A stretch of DNA of 64,000 bases from Mycobacterium sp. 852013-50091_SCH5140682 (GCF_001665685.1 NZ_LZTB01000088.1:25062-89061), one strand, 5' to 3'. Counted from the stretch's first letter, positions 9,267 through 20,815 are shown. The notes: a model not told the origin generated them from the sequence alone. Translations and numbers: made by a program.

Positions 9267-9710
9267 ATGAGCGCCTATCGCACCGTGGTGGTCGGTACGG
9301 ACGGATCTGATTCGTCGCTGCGTGCCGTGGACCGCGCCGGTCAGATCGCCGCCGGGTCGAACGCGAAGCTGATCGTGGCGACCGCGTACTTCCCCCAGAG
9401 CGAAGACCAGCGCGCCGCCGACGTGCTCAAGGACGAGGGCTACCAGATGGCAGGCAATGCCCCCATCTACGCCATCCTGCGCGAGGCGACCGAGCGCGCC
9501 AAGGCCGCCGGTGCCACCGACATCGAGGAGCGCCCGGTCGTCGGCGCCCCGGTGGACGCGCTCGTCGAGCTGGCCGAGGATGTGAAGGCAGATCTGCTCG
9601 TGGTCGGCAACGTGGGCCTGAGCACCATCGCAGGCCGGCTTCTCGGTTCGGTACCCGCGAACGTGGCACGCCGGTCCAAGACCGACGTGCTCATCGTCCA
9701 CACCAGCTAG
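9267..9710 (+). CDS. universal stress protein (Rv1636-type)
   Basis: Single UspA domain of 147 residues. The N-terminal YRTVVVGTDGSDSS strand and the C-terminal VVGNVGLSTIAGRLLGSVP loop match the ATP-binding type Usp with GxxG(x9)GS/T. The position before the MBL gene and uvrA matches Rv1636, a cAMP-binding Usp in M. tuberculosis; cAMP binding here is inferred from that relationship. ATG at 9267 is chosen because a GGGAGG site (9255-9260) precedes it at good distance; an ATG at 9263 is out of frame. The 292 bases upstream (8975-9266) hold no gene and no DosR box that I can see. Confidence 0.93.
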   Translation: MSAYRTVVVGTDGSDSSLRAVDRAGQIAAGSNAKLIVATAYFPQSEDQRAADVLKDEGYQMAGNAPIYAILREATERAKAAGATDIEERPVVGAPVDALVELAEDVKADLLVVGNVGLSTIAGRLLGSVPANVARRSKTDVLIVHTS

Positions 9711-9713
9711 CGG

Positions 9714-10397
9714 CTACCAGCCGCGTTCGCGCCATTCGGACAGGCTGGGCCGCTCAGCGCCCAGCGTGGTGTCGTCGCCGTGTCCGGGGTAGACGACCGT
9801 GTTGTCGTCGTAAACATCGAAGACCTTGCTGGTCACATCGCCCAGCAGGGTTTCGAAATCGCCGGGTTGCCAGGTCTTGCCCACGCCGCCCGGGAACAGG
9901 CAGTCGCCGGTGAACAGGTGCGTCACGCCGTCGGACGATTTCAGGGCCAGCGCGACCGAACCCGGTGTGTGTCCCCGCAGGTGAATCACATCGAGGGTGA
10001 GGTCACCGATCGTGATGGTGTCCCCGTCGGCCAGGATCCGGTCGGGCTTCACCGGCAGCGCTTCCGCGTCGAGTTGATGTGCCGCGGTCGGGGCGCCGGT
10101 GGCCTTCGCCACTGCTTCCAGTGCCTGCACATGGTCGAAATGCTGGTGGCTGGTGACGATCAGGTCCAGCTTGGGGGCGGTGGTCTTGATGAGCTCCAGC
10201 AGGGCGTCGGCGTCGTTGGCCGCGTCGATGAGCAGTGTGTCCCCGGTCTTCGTGCTGGTCACCAGGTAGGCGTTGTTGTCCATCGGGCCTACTGAAGCCT
10301 TGACGATCGTCGCCCCGCCCGCAGTGCGCCGTGCGGCCGTATGGGGCTCGACGTGGCCGGTGTACGTATCGCTGACGGTGATGCTGGGAGGAGTCAC
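9714..10397 (-). CDS. metallo-beta-lactamase-fold hydrolase (glyoxalase II-like)
   Basis: MBL-fold hydrolase of 227 residues. It carries the metal motif TSHQHFDH near residue 86, the HTPGS histidine, the TGDCLFPGG aspartate and the final PGHGDDT histidine, so both metal sites look complete. This is the Rv1637c position. Relatives hydrolyse thioesters such as S-lactoyl adducts, but the substrate here is not known. GTG at 10397 is chosen; longer readings enter the uvrA promoter. It converges on the usp gene with 3 bases between stops and diverges from uvrA across 73 bases. Confidence 0.88.
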   Translation of the reverse strand: MTPPSITVSDTYTGHVEPHTAARRTAGGATIVKASVGPMDNNAYLVTSTKTGDTLLIDAANDADALLELIKTTAPKLDLIVTSHQHFDHVQALEAVAKATGAPTAAHQLDAEALPVKPDRILADGDTITIGDLTLDVIHLRGHTPGSVALALKSSDGVTHLFTGDCLFPGGVGKTWQPGDFETLLGDVTSKVFDVYDDNTVVYPGHGDDTTLGAERPSLSEWRERGW

Positions 10398-10415
10398 CCC
10401 ATCACGGTATCGGGC

Positions 10416-10438
10416 TTGTCGGTGGTCGCACATAGCAT
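10416..10438 (+). promoter_or_regulatory. PafBC-type (RecA-independent) DNA-damage promoter of uvrA
   Basis: TTGTCGGTG (10416-10424), exactly 8 bases, then TAGCAT (10433-10438). This is a full match to the mycobacterial RecA-NDp consensus TTGTCRGTG-N8-TAnnnT that the PafBC activator uses. It lies 32 bases before the uvrA GTG, which has its own AAGGA site. No LexA box is evident here. Confidence 0.85.
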
Positions 10439-10470
10439 GGGCGTGAAGTCTGTCGTCTGAAAGGAAGCGC

Positions 10471-13368
<2,898 letters not shown>

Positions 13369-13371
13369 CCA

Positions 13372-13938
13372 TCAGTTCATGGTGTGGTAGCTCTGGAACG
13401 CGAACCAATGCGGGCCAAGGCGTTTCACCGATGCCATGACGAAGTCGCTCTCTACGTGGTGCACGGTCTGGGGCGCGCTGCCGTCGACGCTGTAGGCGAA
13501 CCCGTCCGAGCCGTTCATGTCGTCGCGGCGAGAGAAGTCGATGAAGTTGTCCGTCCGGCGTGAGATGTCCTCGACGGTGTAGCCGGCGATGCGATGCGGC
13601 TGGTGTCCGAAAGTCTCGTCGCTCTCGAACGCCGTCAGGGCCGCCTCGAACGATGGCTGCGCCACCCACCAGTGCAGTTGCAGCGGAATGTTGGTGCACG
13701 CCAACGCGATGCCCGTGATGACCAGGACGGGGCAGGCCAGCATGACCGCCCAATCGCGCCGACCGCCCTGCAGGCGCAGCGCAATGCCCGCGACGCACCA
13801 GATCACGAACAACGGGACGAGCGTCAGCGCCGCGATGAAGAACGCGTCGGACGGTTCACCCGGAAAGCTCATGCCGTAGAGCAGGCTGAGGACCGCGCCT
13901 GCGGTCAGCGCCAGCAGCACCCAGCTCGCGATGCGCAT
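13372..13938 (-). CDS. hypothetical membrane protein
   Basis: Protein of 188 residues with three hydrophobic stretches near the N-terminus (residues about 4-22, 33-54 and 63-84) and a hydrophilic C-terminal half of about 100 residues containing HQPHRIAGYTVED and WFAFQSYHT. I do not recognise a family. ATG at 13938 overlaps the TGA of the upstream winged-helix gene (ATGA), so translation is probably coupled. Two or three membrane helices with an exposed domain is the best description. Confidence 0.7.
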   Translation of the reverse strand: MRIASWVLLALTAGAVLSLLYGMSFPGEPSDAFFIAALTLVPLFVIWCVAGIALRLQGGRRDWAVMLACPVLVITGIALACTNIPLQLHWWVAQPSFEAALTAFESDETFGHQPHRIAGYTVEDISRRTDNFIDFSRRDDMNGSDGFAYSVDGSAPQTVHHVESDFVMASVKRLGPHWFAFQSYHTMN

Positions 13939-15101
13939 CAGCGCGCCTTCGACAGTGGCGACGGAAAACGGGGCTTGATCCGTACGCCGGCGAGCCACTC
14001 GGTCAACGCGTCGGCGCGGCGCTGCAACTGCCGGGTGCCGTCCCGGCCGATCTCGTCGAGCAGGTGCAGCTCGACCCGGCCGTCGGCATCCTGGCCCCAG
14101 CCGCCCACGACCCGGCCGTTCCACCATGCGGTGGGCCCGGCATTGCCGTTGCTGTCGAACACCTGGCTGCGGTGCCCGCCGAGATACCAGTCGCGGTCGA
14201 ACCAGCCCATCGTGGTGACATCGAGCCCGGGCAGCAGCGCACCCCACGGCTCGGGCTCCGGCTCGACGTCGAGATCGTCGGGCAGCACATAGCCGGCGGA
14301 GCCGTCCAGATCGACCTCGACCGCGTCGATGTCGCGCAGCGCGTGACGCGCCCAGGTCAAGGTGTTGCCGAACCACCACTTGATGTCGGTGACGGTGGCA
14401 GGCCCGAAGGTGCGCAGCCAGGTCCGGACCAGCTGGGCCCTGGCGACCTCCGGATCCGCTGCCACAGCCGCATCGTCGAGCCAGTCGGACATCGCGACCC
14501 AGCGGGGCCTCGATGTGGTCCAGGCGCCGTCGTTGGGCCCCCGGACGATGTCACCGCGCACCCCGAGAACTGTCAAAACCCTTGGTGCCAGCGGTGTTTC
14601 ACCACCCCAGCTCCGGTCTGGGGCTGGATTGTAACTGCCGTGCAACGCGGGCAGCGCAGCGCGCAGGTGCGCAGCAGGCGTGGGCCCTTGCTCGCGCAGG
14701 TGGCTGACCACTGCATCGCACGCAGTGTCGAGCCAGCGTGTCCCGTCGGTGGCCACGCCGGCTTTCTGTGCGTCGGCGATCAACCGGCGCCGCTCATTGT
14801 CGGCCACCCGGTCACTGGCAGCGGCCTGCACCGCGGCCAGATCCTCGGTGCGGACAACCCACAGCGTGCGGCGCATCGCGAGGTGTTTGACCACCGTGCG
14901 CTGGTGATACAACTGCGCATCGAGATCGCTGACGGTGAAACCGGGCAGCCGCGCCCACAGGGACAGGTAAGGCGTCGCCGGGTCGGTGGCGTGCAGGCCG
15001 ACAAGATCAGCGGTGACGCCGGGCACCGACGGGCCTGGTCGGTTCAGGAAGTGGCGTCGGGCCAGCCGCGCCCGCCGCTCGGCCGGCGTGAAGGTGCGCA
15101 C
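13938..15101 (-). CDS. winged-helix DNA-binding domain protein (HTH_42, YcaQ-like)
   Basis: Protein of 387 residues resembling the HTH_42 winged-helix family that includes the DNA glycosylases AlkX/YcaQ and AlkZ. Typical are the start with R.RLARR..L, the VVKHLAMRRTLWVVR segment, the middle stretch RTWLRTFGPATVTDIKWWFG, and the C-terminal SNGNAGPTAWWNGRVVGGW. Glycosylase activity is possible but I cannot identify the catalytic Gln-x-Gln motif with confidence, so it may only bind DNA. It starts 3 bases after the small gene at 15105 and is coupled to the membrane protein gene downstream. Confidence 0.75.
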   Translation of the reverse strand: MRTFTPAERRARLARRHFLNRPGPSVPGVTADLVGLHATDPATPYLSLWARLPGFTVSDLDAQLYHQRTVVKHLAMRRTLWVVRTEDLAAVQAAASDRVADNERRRLIADAQKAGVATDGTRWLDTACDAVVSHLREQGPTPAAHLRAALPALHGSYNPAPDRSWGGETPLAPRVLTVLGVRGDIVRGPNDGAWTTSRPRWVAMSDWLDDAAVAADPEVARAQLVRTWLRTFGPATVTDIKWWFGNTLTWARHALRDIDAVEVDLDGSAGYVLPDDLDVEPEPEPWGALLPGLDVTTMGWFDRDWYLGGHRSQVFDSNGNAGPTAWWNGRVVGGWGQDADGRVELHLLDEIGRDGTRQLQRRADALTEWLAGVRIKPRFPSPLSKAR

Positions 15102-15104
15102 CGG

Positions 15105-15353
15105 TCAGGAGTCGCCGTGATCGCGCATGGACTCCCGAATCTGTTGCAGGCGCTCTGCGGCGGCCTGCTGCCGGGCCGCGTACTGCTCTTCGACCGCGCG
15201 GCCCTCGGGGGTCTCTGCGGCCAGTTCGGAGGCGCCGATCGCGGTGCCGTAACGCGTCTCGATCTTCTCCCGCACCGAATCGAACGTCGGCACGCCCTCG
15301 GCGGTGTACCCGGGCTCTTCGGGTGCAGAAGGCAAGGCTGGCTCGTCTGTCAC
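15105..15353 (-). CDS. small conserved protein, unknown function
   Basis: Acidic, helix-rich protein of 82 residues (VREKIETRYG, then a long EQYAARQQAAAERLQQIRES helix) with no membrane segment or signal peptide. I do not recognise the family. The position downstream of uvrA is where Rv1638A lies in M. tuberculosis. The GTG start is at 15353. It is the first gene of a three-gene minus-strand operon with the winged-helix and membrane protein genes. Confidence 0.6.
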   Translation of the reverse strand: MTDEPALPSAPEEPGYTAEGVPTFDSVREKIETRYGTAIGASELAAETPEGRAVEEQYAARQQAAAERLQQIRESMRDHGDS

Positions 15354-15471
15354 CCACCCCACGTTACCTGCGACAACTGACATTTCTTGGGATCGGTAGC
15401 GGTACCGCCCGCAAAGACTTGGGGCACGACGGAGCCATGGGGGCGACGCGAAGAACGAAGGGAAGACGGCA

Positions 15472-15954
15472 ATGACCGCCAAGACGATCAACCGGGTTAT
15501 CGCAGGCGCCGTGGGACTGGCCGCTGTCGGCGCGGTGGTGGTGGGCTGCTCGAGCGACAAGTCCACGGCCGCGGGCAACGCCAAGGTGAGCACCGGGGGA
15601 AACACCGCGGTCAAGGTCGATGGATCCGACCTGGCAGGCCTCGACCTCAACTCGGTGACCTGTGTGAAGCAGGCCGGCAAGATCACCGTGGCCAGTGGAG
15701 CCGTCGGCGGCCAGCAGGGTCTCGGCGTCGTGATGACCGATGAGGCCACTCCCAAGGTGCAGACCCTGGGACTGGTGTACGACGGCAGCGCCCTGTCGGT
15801 CAGCGACAACATGGGCGTCAAAGTCGGCTCTGCCGAGGTCAAGGTCGACGGCAGCACGTACACCATCAGCGGCGAGGCGTCGGGCGCCGACATGAAGAAC
15901 CCGATGGCCGGAATGATCACCAAGCCGTTCACCATCACGGTGAGCTGCAGCTGA
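15472..15954 (+). CDS. LpqH-like lipoprotein (19 kDa antigen family)
   Basis: Exported lipoprotein of 160 residues. A signal peptide with basic start and hydrophobic core ends in the lipobox VVGC with the acylated Cys at residue 26. The mature part has the LpqH-family pattern: DLNSVTCVKQAGKITVASG near the start, the GALVxxGD-type middle, and a final TITVSCS; the two later Cys could form a disulfide. LpqH proteins are cell-envelope TLR2 agonists of unclear physiological function. A GAAGGGAAG site precedes the ATG. It is monocistronic, with a strong stem-loop after it. Confidence 0.88.
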   Translation: MTAKTINRVIAGAVGLAAVGAVVVGCSSDKSTAAGNAKVSTGGNTAVKVDGSDLAGLDLNSVTCVKQAGKITVASGAVGGQQGLGVVMTDEATPKVQTLGLVYDGSALSVSDNMGVKVGSAEVKVDGSTYTISGEASGADMKNPMAGMITKPFTITVSCS

Positions 15955-15967
15955 TCCGGCCCGGAAG

Positions 15968-16005
15968 CGGCGGGCGGGCAAGCAATCCACCCGGCCCGCC
16001 CGCCG
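15968..16005 (+). terminator. GC-rich stem-loop after the lipoprotein gene
   Basis: A perfect 12-bp stem, arms 15968-15979 and 15994-16005, loop 14 bases, starting 14 bases after the lipoprotein stop. There is no T tract. It ends just before the -10 of the next gene, so it probably isolates the following transcription unit. Confidence 0.7.
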
Positions 16006-16011
16006 CGTTCC

Positions 16012-16017
16012 TATGAT
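16012..16017 (+). promoter_or_regulatory. -10 element of the helical-repeat/CHAT operon
   Basis: TATGAT ends 6 bases before the GTG at 16024, the spacing seen for leaderless mycobacterial transcripts. The -35 region would fall inside the preceding stem-loop and shows no clear TTGACA-like box. Confidence 0.5.
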
Positions 16018-16023
16018 GCGGAT

Positions 16024-17757
16024 GTGACGATCATCGGCGACCTGGAGCGCGCGCGTCACTTGGCGCTGGCCGCCGAAGAGGGCGCCGCCAAGGACTTGCT
16101 GCTGTCCTTGATGCCGCAGATCGAGCAGGCCGACCGCGACGATTACGCGCTGGAGGTGTTCGCCCAACTCGGCGAGATCTATCTGGTGCGCACCGCGTAC
16201 GACGGTGTGGTGGAAGCCATCCGGCGTATCCGGGAGTGCCTGGCCCACTACACGGAGATTCGGGCAGGCGCCAAGCCCGAGGAGGCCGCCAAGGTCACCA
16301 TGACGGATGCGGAGGTCGACCACATGATCTGCCGCTACACGCGCCGTGCCGAATTTCTCGCCGCCGGTCTGGCGGCCGCGCGCGGCGAGCACGACGACGC
16401 CGAGCACCATGTGGCGGCACTGATCGCGGTGCGTGGAGACTTCGCCGATCTCGACGCGGAGCACGCGCGCCTCGTCTGTTATGCCCGCATCCTGCTCGCG
16501 ACGGGTCTGTGCGACGACGACCTCTACGCCCGGTCGGAGCCGCTGTGGAACGAGGTTCTCGACGTCGTGGACGGTCACCTCGACGGGGACACCGAGGAGT
16601 CCGACCACCTGTTCGTCGCGGCCGCGCTGGGTTACGGCCGGTTCTGTGTGGAATCCGGGCGCCTGGCCGAGGCCGAACCGTGGCTGCGCCGGGGCGGCGC
16701 GAGGGCCGAATCGCGCGGCTGGCGGCTCGCCACCTCCCGAGCGCAACTGGAACGGGCCGCGGCGGCCTGGTCGGCCGGCGACATCGCCGAGACCCAGCGG
16801 CTGGTGCACGAGGCCTACCCGGTGATCGCCGAGCATGCCCGCGCTCACGATGTGTCCCGAAGCTGGCTGTACTTCGGCCTGATCCGGCTGGCCGTCGGGG
16901 CCTTGCAGGAGGCCGACGAGTGCTGGTCGCACGCCGAGCGGCACTGGCGGGAGATCGAGAAGCCGCTGCATATTCACCGTATCCTGTTGCAGCGCAGCTG
17001 GATCGCCATCTTCCGCGGGGCCTTCGACGAGGCCCGCGAACAGGTCGCGCAGGCGCGGCAGATGCTGGATTCCGCACCGCGGCACAGTTGGCTGCAGTAC
17101 GCACGGCTGGATTCCCACCTCGGCAATGTCTGGCGCGCCGACGCGCTTGCCGAGATGGGTTTCGACGGCTTCGCGCAGCCGGGCCGCAACTGGCATCAGG
17201 TCGAGACGCGGCACGCGGCGGGCCTGGCCGTGGTCGACTGTGCCCCAGGCTCTCCCGAGTACACCCGAGCGATCGAAAAGCTCCAGCGCGCAGCCGATCT
17301 GAAGGTACCCGCCGCGCTGGCGGTCGATTCCGTGCGCTACACCATCCCCGACGCCGGTGCCAGGATGCGCTGGGCCAGCTGTGTGTCGGCCCCGCTGCTG
17401 GCGGGCGCGTTTGCGGTGGCGTGGGAATCCGACAATGTCGAACTCACCTGCGAGCTCGTCGAATATCACAGTGCACGAGGTACTTTCACAGCTGAGCCGC
17501 TTGAGCAGCAGGCGAGCGACTGGACGGGCACCGCGACCGCTGCGGTGCCCGTCGAGGCCGAGCTCGCACCCGAACTTGCGATTGCCGCCGCCGCGCCCGC
17601 CGTCGGCGGTACGGGCCTGACCAGGCTGGGCCCGCTGCCGCCGCTGCGCATGGACCCGCAGGCCGCTCCGATCATGAGCCGATACCGGGACCTGGCCCGG
17701 CAGCGGTATGGCCGCGATGTCACCGCCGCAGGCGACGCATGGCAGACGTGGCCGTGA
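16024..17757 (+). CDS. helical-repeat (TPR-like) protein paired with a CHAT protein
   Basis: Soluble protein of 577 residues, almost wholly alpha-helical with repeated 34-40-residue helix pairs: EEGAAKDLLLSLMPQIEQADRDD, AELAAARGEHDDAEHHVAALI, RLAEAEPWLRRGGARAES and AFDEAREQVAQARQM in outline fit degenerate TPR units. The last 80 residues are Ala/Pro-rich, then LARQRYGRDV. No enzymatic motif is seen. Its stop overlaps the next gene's start, so the two are made together; TPR proteins next to CHAT proteases usually act as their sensor or substrate-presenting partner. Function in mycobacteria is unknown. Confidence 0.75.
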   Translation: MTIIGDLERARHLALAAEEGAAKDLLLSLMPQIEQADRDDYALEVFAQLGEIYLVRTAYDGVVEAIRRIRECLAHYTEIRAGAKPEEAAKVTMTDAEVDHMICRYTRRAEFLAAGLAAARGEHDDAEHHVAALIAVRGDFADLDAEHARLVCYARILLATGLCDDDLYARSEPLWNEVLDVVDGHLDGDTEESDHLFVAAALGYGRFCVESGRLAEAEPWLRRGGARAESRGWRLATSRAQLERAAAAWSAGDIAETQRLVHEAYPVIAEHARAHDVSRSWLYFGLIRLAVGALQEADECWSHAERHWREIEKPLHIHRILLQRSWIAIFRGAFDEAREQVAQARQMLDSAPRHSWLQYARLDSHLGNVWRADALAEMGFDGFAQPGRNWHQVETRHAAGLAVVDCAPGSPEYTRAIEKLQRAADLKVPAALAVDSVRYTIPDAGARMRWASCVSAPLLAGAFAVAWESDNVELTCELVEYHSARGTFTAEPLEQQASDWTGTATAAVPVEAELAPELAIAAAAPAVGGTGLTRLGPLPPLRMDPQAAPIMSRYRDLARQRYGRDVTAAGDAWQTWP

Positions 17758-18959
17758 CCGCAACACTGGTCCTGCGATTCGCGGACGTCGGCATCGCCAC
17801 CTACGCCAGTCTGCGCGTGGTGGGGGAGGCGCACCGGTCGGTCACCTGGGTGATCGAGGAGCCGCAGCTGCGGGCCGCGTGCGATGCGCTCGACGCCGCG
17901 CTGCCGGATCCACGTCCCGGAGAAGGCGCCGCTGACGCCATCGAACGATCCTTGGCCACTGGGGCTTTCGCGTTCCCCGACACCGAACACGCGCTCGGGG
18001 CGGCACTCGGTGAGCAACTGATCTCCCCGGACGGCTGGCGGCTGCTCGCCGAGAGCGTTGCGTCGCCGCGGCCGCAGCTGTTCGTCACGCCGAGCCCACG
18101 GTTGGGCCGGGTGCCGTGGGGTCAACTTGTCATGCCCGGTCCCGACGGAATCCGCCTGATCGAACTCGTCGATGTCCTCATGGCGGTGCCGCCGAACATC
18201 GTGCACGCGCCCCGACGGCAGATGTGCTGGGAGGATCACCGCAATGGTGCGGCCGTCCTGCTGCTCGACCCTCGCATCCCCGGGCAGCGCCCGGGTTCGG
18301 CGCTGGGGTCGGTACTCGGCAGGCCGTCCCCGCAGACGCCGCTGGCTCGCCATTTCGCCGATCTGGTCGCTTCGGGTCGGGTGCTGCCCACCGTCGCCGA
18401 GCCCGCCGAGTTGTTCCGCCGCACCGACACCGATCGGCACTGGCTGGCCCAGGCGTGTGCCCAGGATCCGGCCCGGCTGCTCTACGTCGGGCACGCCAGT
18501 GCGGCCGAAGGAGACGCCGGTTACGCCGACCGTGCCGCGCTACACCTGGCAGAGCCGGCCCCACTGACCGCCGCCGACGTGATGTCGGCAGGCCTGGCGA
18601 TTCCACCGCGGGTCGCTCTGCTGGCCTGTGCGTCGGGTGGCGACTACCGCTTCGATGAGGCCACCGGGTTGGTGGCGGCGATGATCCTCGGTGGCGCCGA
18701 GCTGGTGACCGCGACGTTGTGGTCACTGCCGACCACTGCGGGATATCACCAGTTCTACACTGCCACAACAGATTCAGTCTTCGATCCGATGGCCGAGACG
18801 GTCGCGGCGGTCGACCTGGCCCACAGGGAAGATGCCGCGGGCTGCGCGGTGAACCGCTGGCAACGGTCCCAGTTGCGGCGCTGGCGTGACGGCGACCGCG
18901 CGGCCAGCCCGCTGCATTGGGCGGCGCTGGCCAGCTTCACCGTCGGCGGGGCCCGGTGA
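17739..18959 (+). CDS. CHAT-domain (caspase-like) protein
   Basis: Protein of 406 residues with a C-terminal CHAT domain, a caspase/separase-clan cysteine protease fold. The dyad looks complete: His252 in YVGHAS and Cys297 in LLACASGG, followed by GLVAAMILGGAELVTATLWSLP, the typical strand after the active site. The first 200 residues include the TPSPRLGRVPWGQLVMP segment common before CHAT domains. ATG at 17739 overlaps the preceding gene by 19 bases; a GTG at 17754 overlapping its TGA is an equally good start. Proteolytic activity and target are inferred only. It converges on a small membrane-protein gene. Confidence 0.85.
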   Translation: MADVAVTATLVLRFADVGIATYASLRVVGEAHRSVTWVIEEPQLRAACDALDAALPDPRPGEGAADAIERSLATGAFAFPDTEHALGAALGEQLISPDGWRLLAESVASPRPQLFVTPSPRLGRVPWGQLVMPGPDGIRLIELVDVLMAVPPNIVHAPRRQMCWEDHRNGAAVLLLDPRIPGQRPGSALGSVLGRPSPQTPLARHFADLVASGRVLPTVAEPAELFRRTDTDRHWLAQACAQDPARLLYVGHASAAEGDAGYADRAALHLAEPAPLTAADVMSAGLAIPPRVALLACASGGDYRFDEATGLVAAMILGGAELVTATLWSLPTTAGYHQFYTATTDSVFDPMAETVAAVDLAHREDAAGCAVNRWQRSQLRRWRDGDRAASPLHWAALASFTVGGAR

Positions 18960-18964
18960 AAGCC

Positions 18965-19417
18965 TCAGGCGGGGGAGACGAACACCGCGATGGTGCTCTC
19001 ATCGCCCGGTCGGTAGTAGGCGTCGATCACGCTGCCCGGTGCGACCTTCGGCAGCGACGTCGCCGGGACCAACGCGGTCTGGATGGCCGGGAACTGGCCG
19101 CCGCCAGGTCTGCTCACCATGAGATCCAACTCGACCTCACGGAAGTCCTCGCGGGTGGTTCCCGTGGCGCGCATGCCCGTCACCACGCCGACCGCGTGTG
19201 TGCCGGTGCGGATCAACGCCAGCTGCCCGCCGGTGATCAGGCCCTTGCGCAGAAACATCTCGTCGAACGCGGCCACCAGTTCGTCGATGGTCATCAGGCG
19301 TTCGGTGGCTTCATCGTCCCCGTAGCAGGCCCGTCGGGCCCGGTGCGCGGTGGCGAGCACGACGCCTGCGGCGCCGCAGATCAGGCAGAACACGGTGAGC
19401 GTCAATGCATCGGTCAT
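18965..19417 (-). CDS. small membrane-anchored protein, unknown
   Basis: Protein of 150 residues with one N-terminal hydrophobic helix (TLTVFCLICGAAGVVLAT) and then a soluble domain. It has ERLMTIDELVAAFDEMFLRKGLITGGQL, a stretch resembling short oligomerisation modules, and a beta-rich C-terminal part ending VPKVAPGSVIDAYYRPGDES-like. That last portion looks like the small beta domains that follow one membrane helix in DUF3592-type proteins, but the match is weak. It lies between the CHAT gene and the next unknown pair, on the opposite strand, and diverges from the latter across 69 bases. Confidence 0.65.
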   Translation of the reverse strand: MTDALTLTVFCLICGAAGVVLATAHRARRACYGDDEATERLMTIDELVAAFDEMFLRKGLITGGQLALIRTGTHAVGVVTGMRATGTTREDFREVELDLMVSRPGGGQFPAIQTALVPATSLPKVAPGSVIDAYYRPGDESTIAVFVSPA

Positions 19418-19446
19418 GCCGACAAGCGTCCGGCTGTCCGGCGACT

Positions 19447-19479
19447 ACCGAACCCAAGTTCGGTGGCCGGCCCTATCCT
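19447..19479 (+). promoter_or_regulatory. promoter with palindromic operator for the 19487-21927 pair
   Basis: A perfect inverted repeat ACCGAAC-CCAA-GTTCGGT (19447-19464) lies just upstream of a -10-like TATCCT (19474-19479). The GTG at 19487 is 7 bases after that box, suggesting a leaderless start. A repressor binding the palindrome would cover the -35/spacer region. It could also affect the divergent gene starting at 19417. Confidence 0.55.
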
Positions 19480-19486
19480 GGTGCTG

Positions 19487-20815
19487 GTGAGCATCGGGTC
19501 GGACGCGACGACGGCACGGACCGTGGTGGGTTCGGCGCAGCCGCGTCGCGCGGTGATCGAGCGGGCCTGGCGCTCCATCGGCCCGGGCGTCGAAGTACTC
19601 AGCAGTGATGACGGCGGCCCGCTGCGCCGGACCGTCAAACGGATCATCGACCCACTCGTGCTGCGTCTGCGCAGCAACGCTCAGTTCTCCGCTCCGGTGC
19701 TGGAACCTGCGGTGGCCGCCGAGATGCACGACACCATCGCTGCCCACGCACCGCAATTGCGGGCGGCGGCGGACTGGTTCGTGATGCTCAAAGCGCAACG
19801 GCGGCAGCAGCGCATCACCTCGGGCAACGCCCAGGAGCTTTACTTCCCGGTGTGTTTCGAGCTCGCGGTCACGCGAGGCACTCCCGGCGTCGAGGATGAG
19901 CAGACTGCGGCCGGCGTGCTGCGCGACATCCATCAGGGCCGCGACCGGACCGGAATCGAAACACTCAACGCGCATCTCGATGATCCACAGGTGGTTGCCC
20001 GCTTGACCCGGCAACTCGAGCGCAGCTGGCACGACGTGCAGCCGACCGGCGCCATGACCGGACCGTTCTTCGCGGGGCTCGCGACCGTGCTCGGTCCGGC
20101 GGAGAGCCATCGCGCGACGGTGGCCCGGCAGCGGGTGTGGTCGGCGCTGGTCGCCGATGCCACCCCCTACAACCTCGGTGCGACGGCACACACCCAGCCC
20201 GGCACACTGCCCTGGTCCATCGTCGAGGTGGGTCTGAGTTCTGTTGCACCGCAAAAACTCCCGACTGTCGACGGGGTGCCCGTCGGTGACCGACCGCTGG
20301 ACCGCACTGTCGCCGACCGGGTCCGGGCCACGCTTCGCCGCGCCCTGGACCGCGACGAGCTTCCCGACGTTCCGTTGCTGTGTGCCGAAGAGGTCGATCG
20401 GGCTTGCGCGCCATGGGGTCTGCTCGCCGAAGACAAGCAGGCGGTGCTGCTGACCGGTATCGAGGTGGCAGGCGATTTGCAGCCGCTGGCGGCCTCGGCG
20501 TCGGCGCGCTACGAGTTGTCGGCCCGTATCCAGTCCCGGCTCGCCAAGGAGGCCTACGTACTGCACGCGCGCCGCTACCTGGCGGGCGGCGCGGCGATTC
20601 ATCCGCGGCAGCAACAGGTTGTCGACGATCTGGCGGCATTCGCCCGCCCGTACCTGAGCCGGCTGTGGGCCCGATTGCACGGGCGGGACGTCTGGCAGGA
20701 ATCCTGTGAAGACATCGACGACGTCCGTGCGCTGCTGGAGGGCGTGGCGCGGTCGGTGAGCCTGGACCATCGCCAGCGCATCAAGGCGATGCTGGAAGTG
20801 CAGGTGGCCGGATGA
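19487..20815 (+). CDS. conserved hypothetical protein of the CHAT neighbourhood
   Basis: Soluble protein of 442 residues without signal peptide or membrane helices, predicted mostly helical. Repeating landmarks are RTVKRIIDPLVLRLR, AQELYFPVCFELAVTRG, TAADRVRATLRRALDRDE-like segments and the basic C-terminus VSLDHRQRIKAML. I do not recognise a family or catalytic motif. GTG at 19487 is preferred for its spacing from the -10; GTG at 19481 is the alternative. Its stop overlaps the start of the next gene (ATGA), so both proteins are probably made in matched amounts and may form a complex. Confidence 0.65.
   Translation: MSIGSDATTARTVVGSAQPRRAVIERAWRSIGPGVEVLSSDDGGPLRRTVKRIIDPLVLRLRSNAQFSAPVLEPAVAAEMHDTIAAHAPQLRAAADWFVMLKAQRRQQRITSGNAQELYFPVCFELAVTRGTPGVEDEQTAAGVLRDIHQGRDRTGIETLNAHLDDPQVVARLTRQLERSWHDVQPTGAMTGPFFAGLATVLGPAESHRATVARQRVWSALVADATPYNLGATAHTQPGTLPWSIVEVGLSSVAPQKLPTVDGVPVGDRPLDRTVADRVRATLRRALDRDELPDVPLLCAEEVDRACAPWGLLAEDKQAVLLTGIEVAGDLQPLAASASARYELSARIQSRLAKEAYVLHARRYLAGGAAIHPRQQQVVDDLAAFARPYLSRLWARLHGRDVWQESCEDIDDVRALLEGVARSVSLDHRQRIKAMLEVQVAG

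Noticed and set aside
15364..17766. 800-codon open frame antisense to the helical-repeat gene
   Set aside because: Crosses a lipoprotein gene, a terminator and a promoter on the plus strand and shows no recognisable protein motif.
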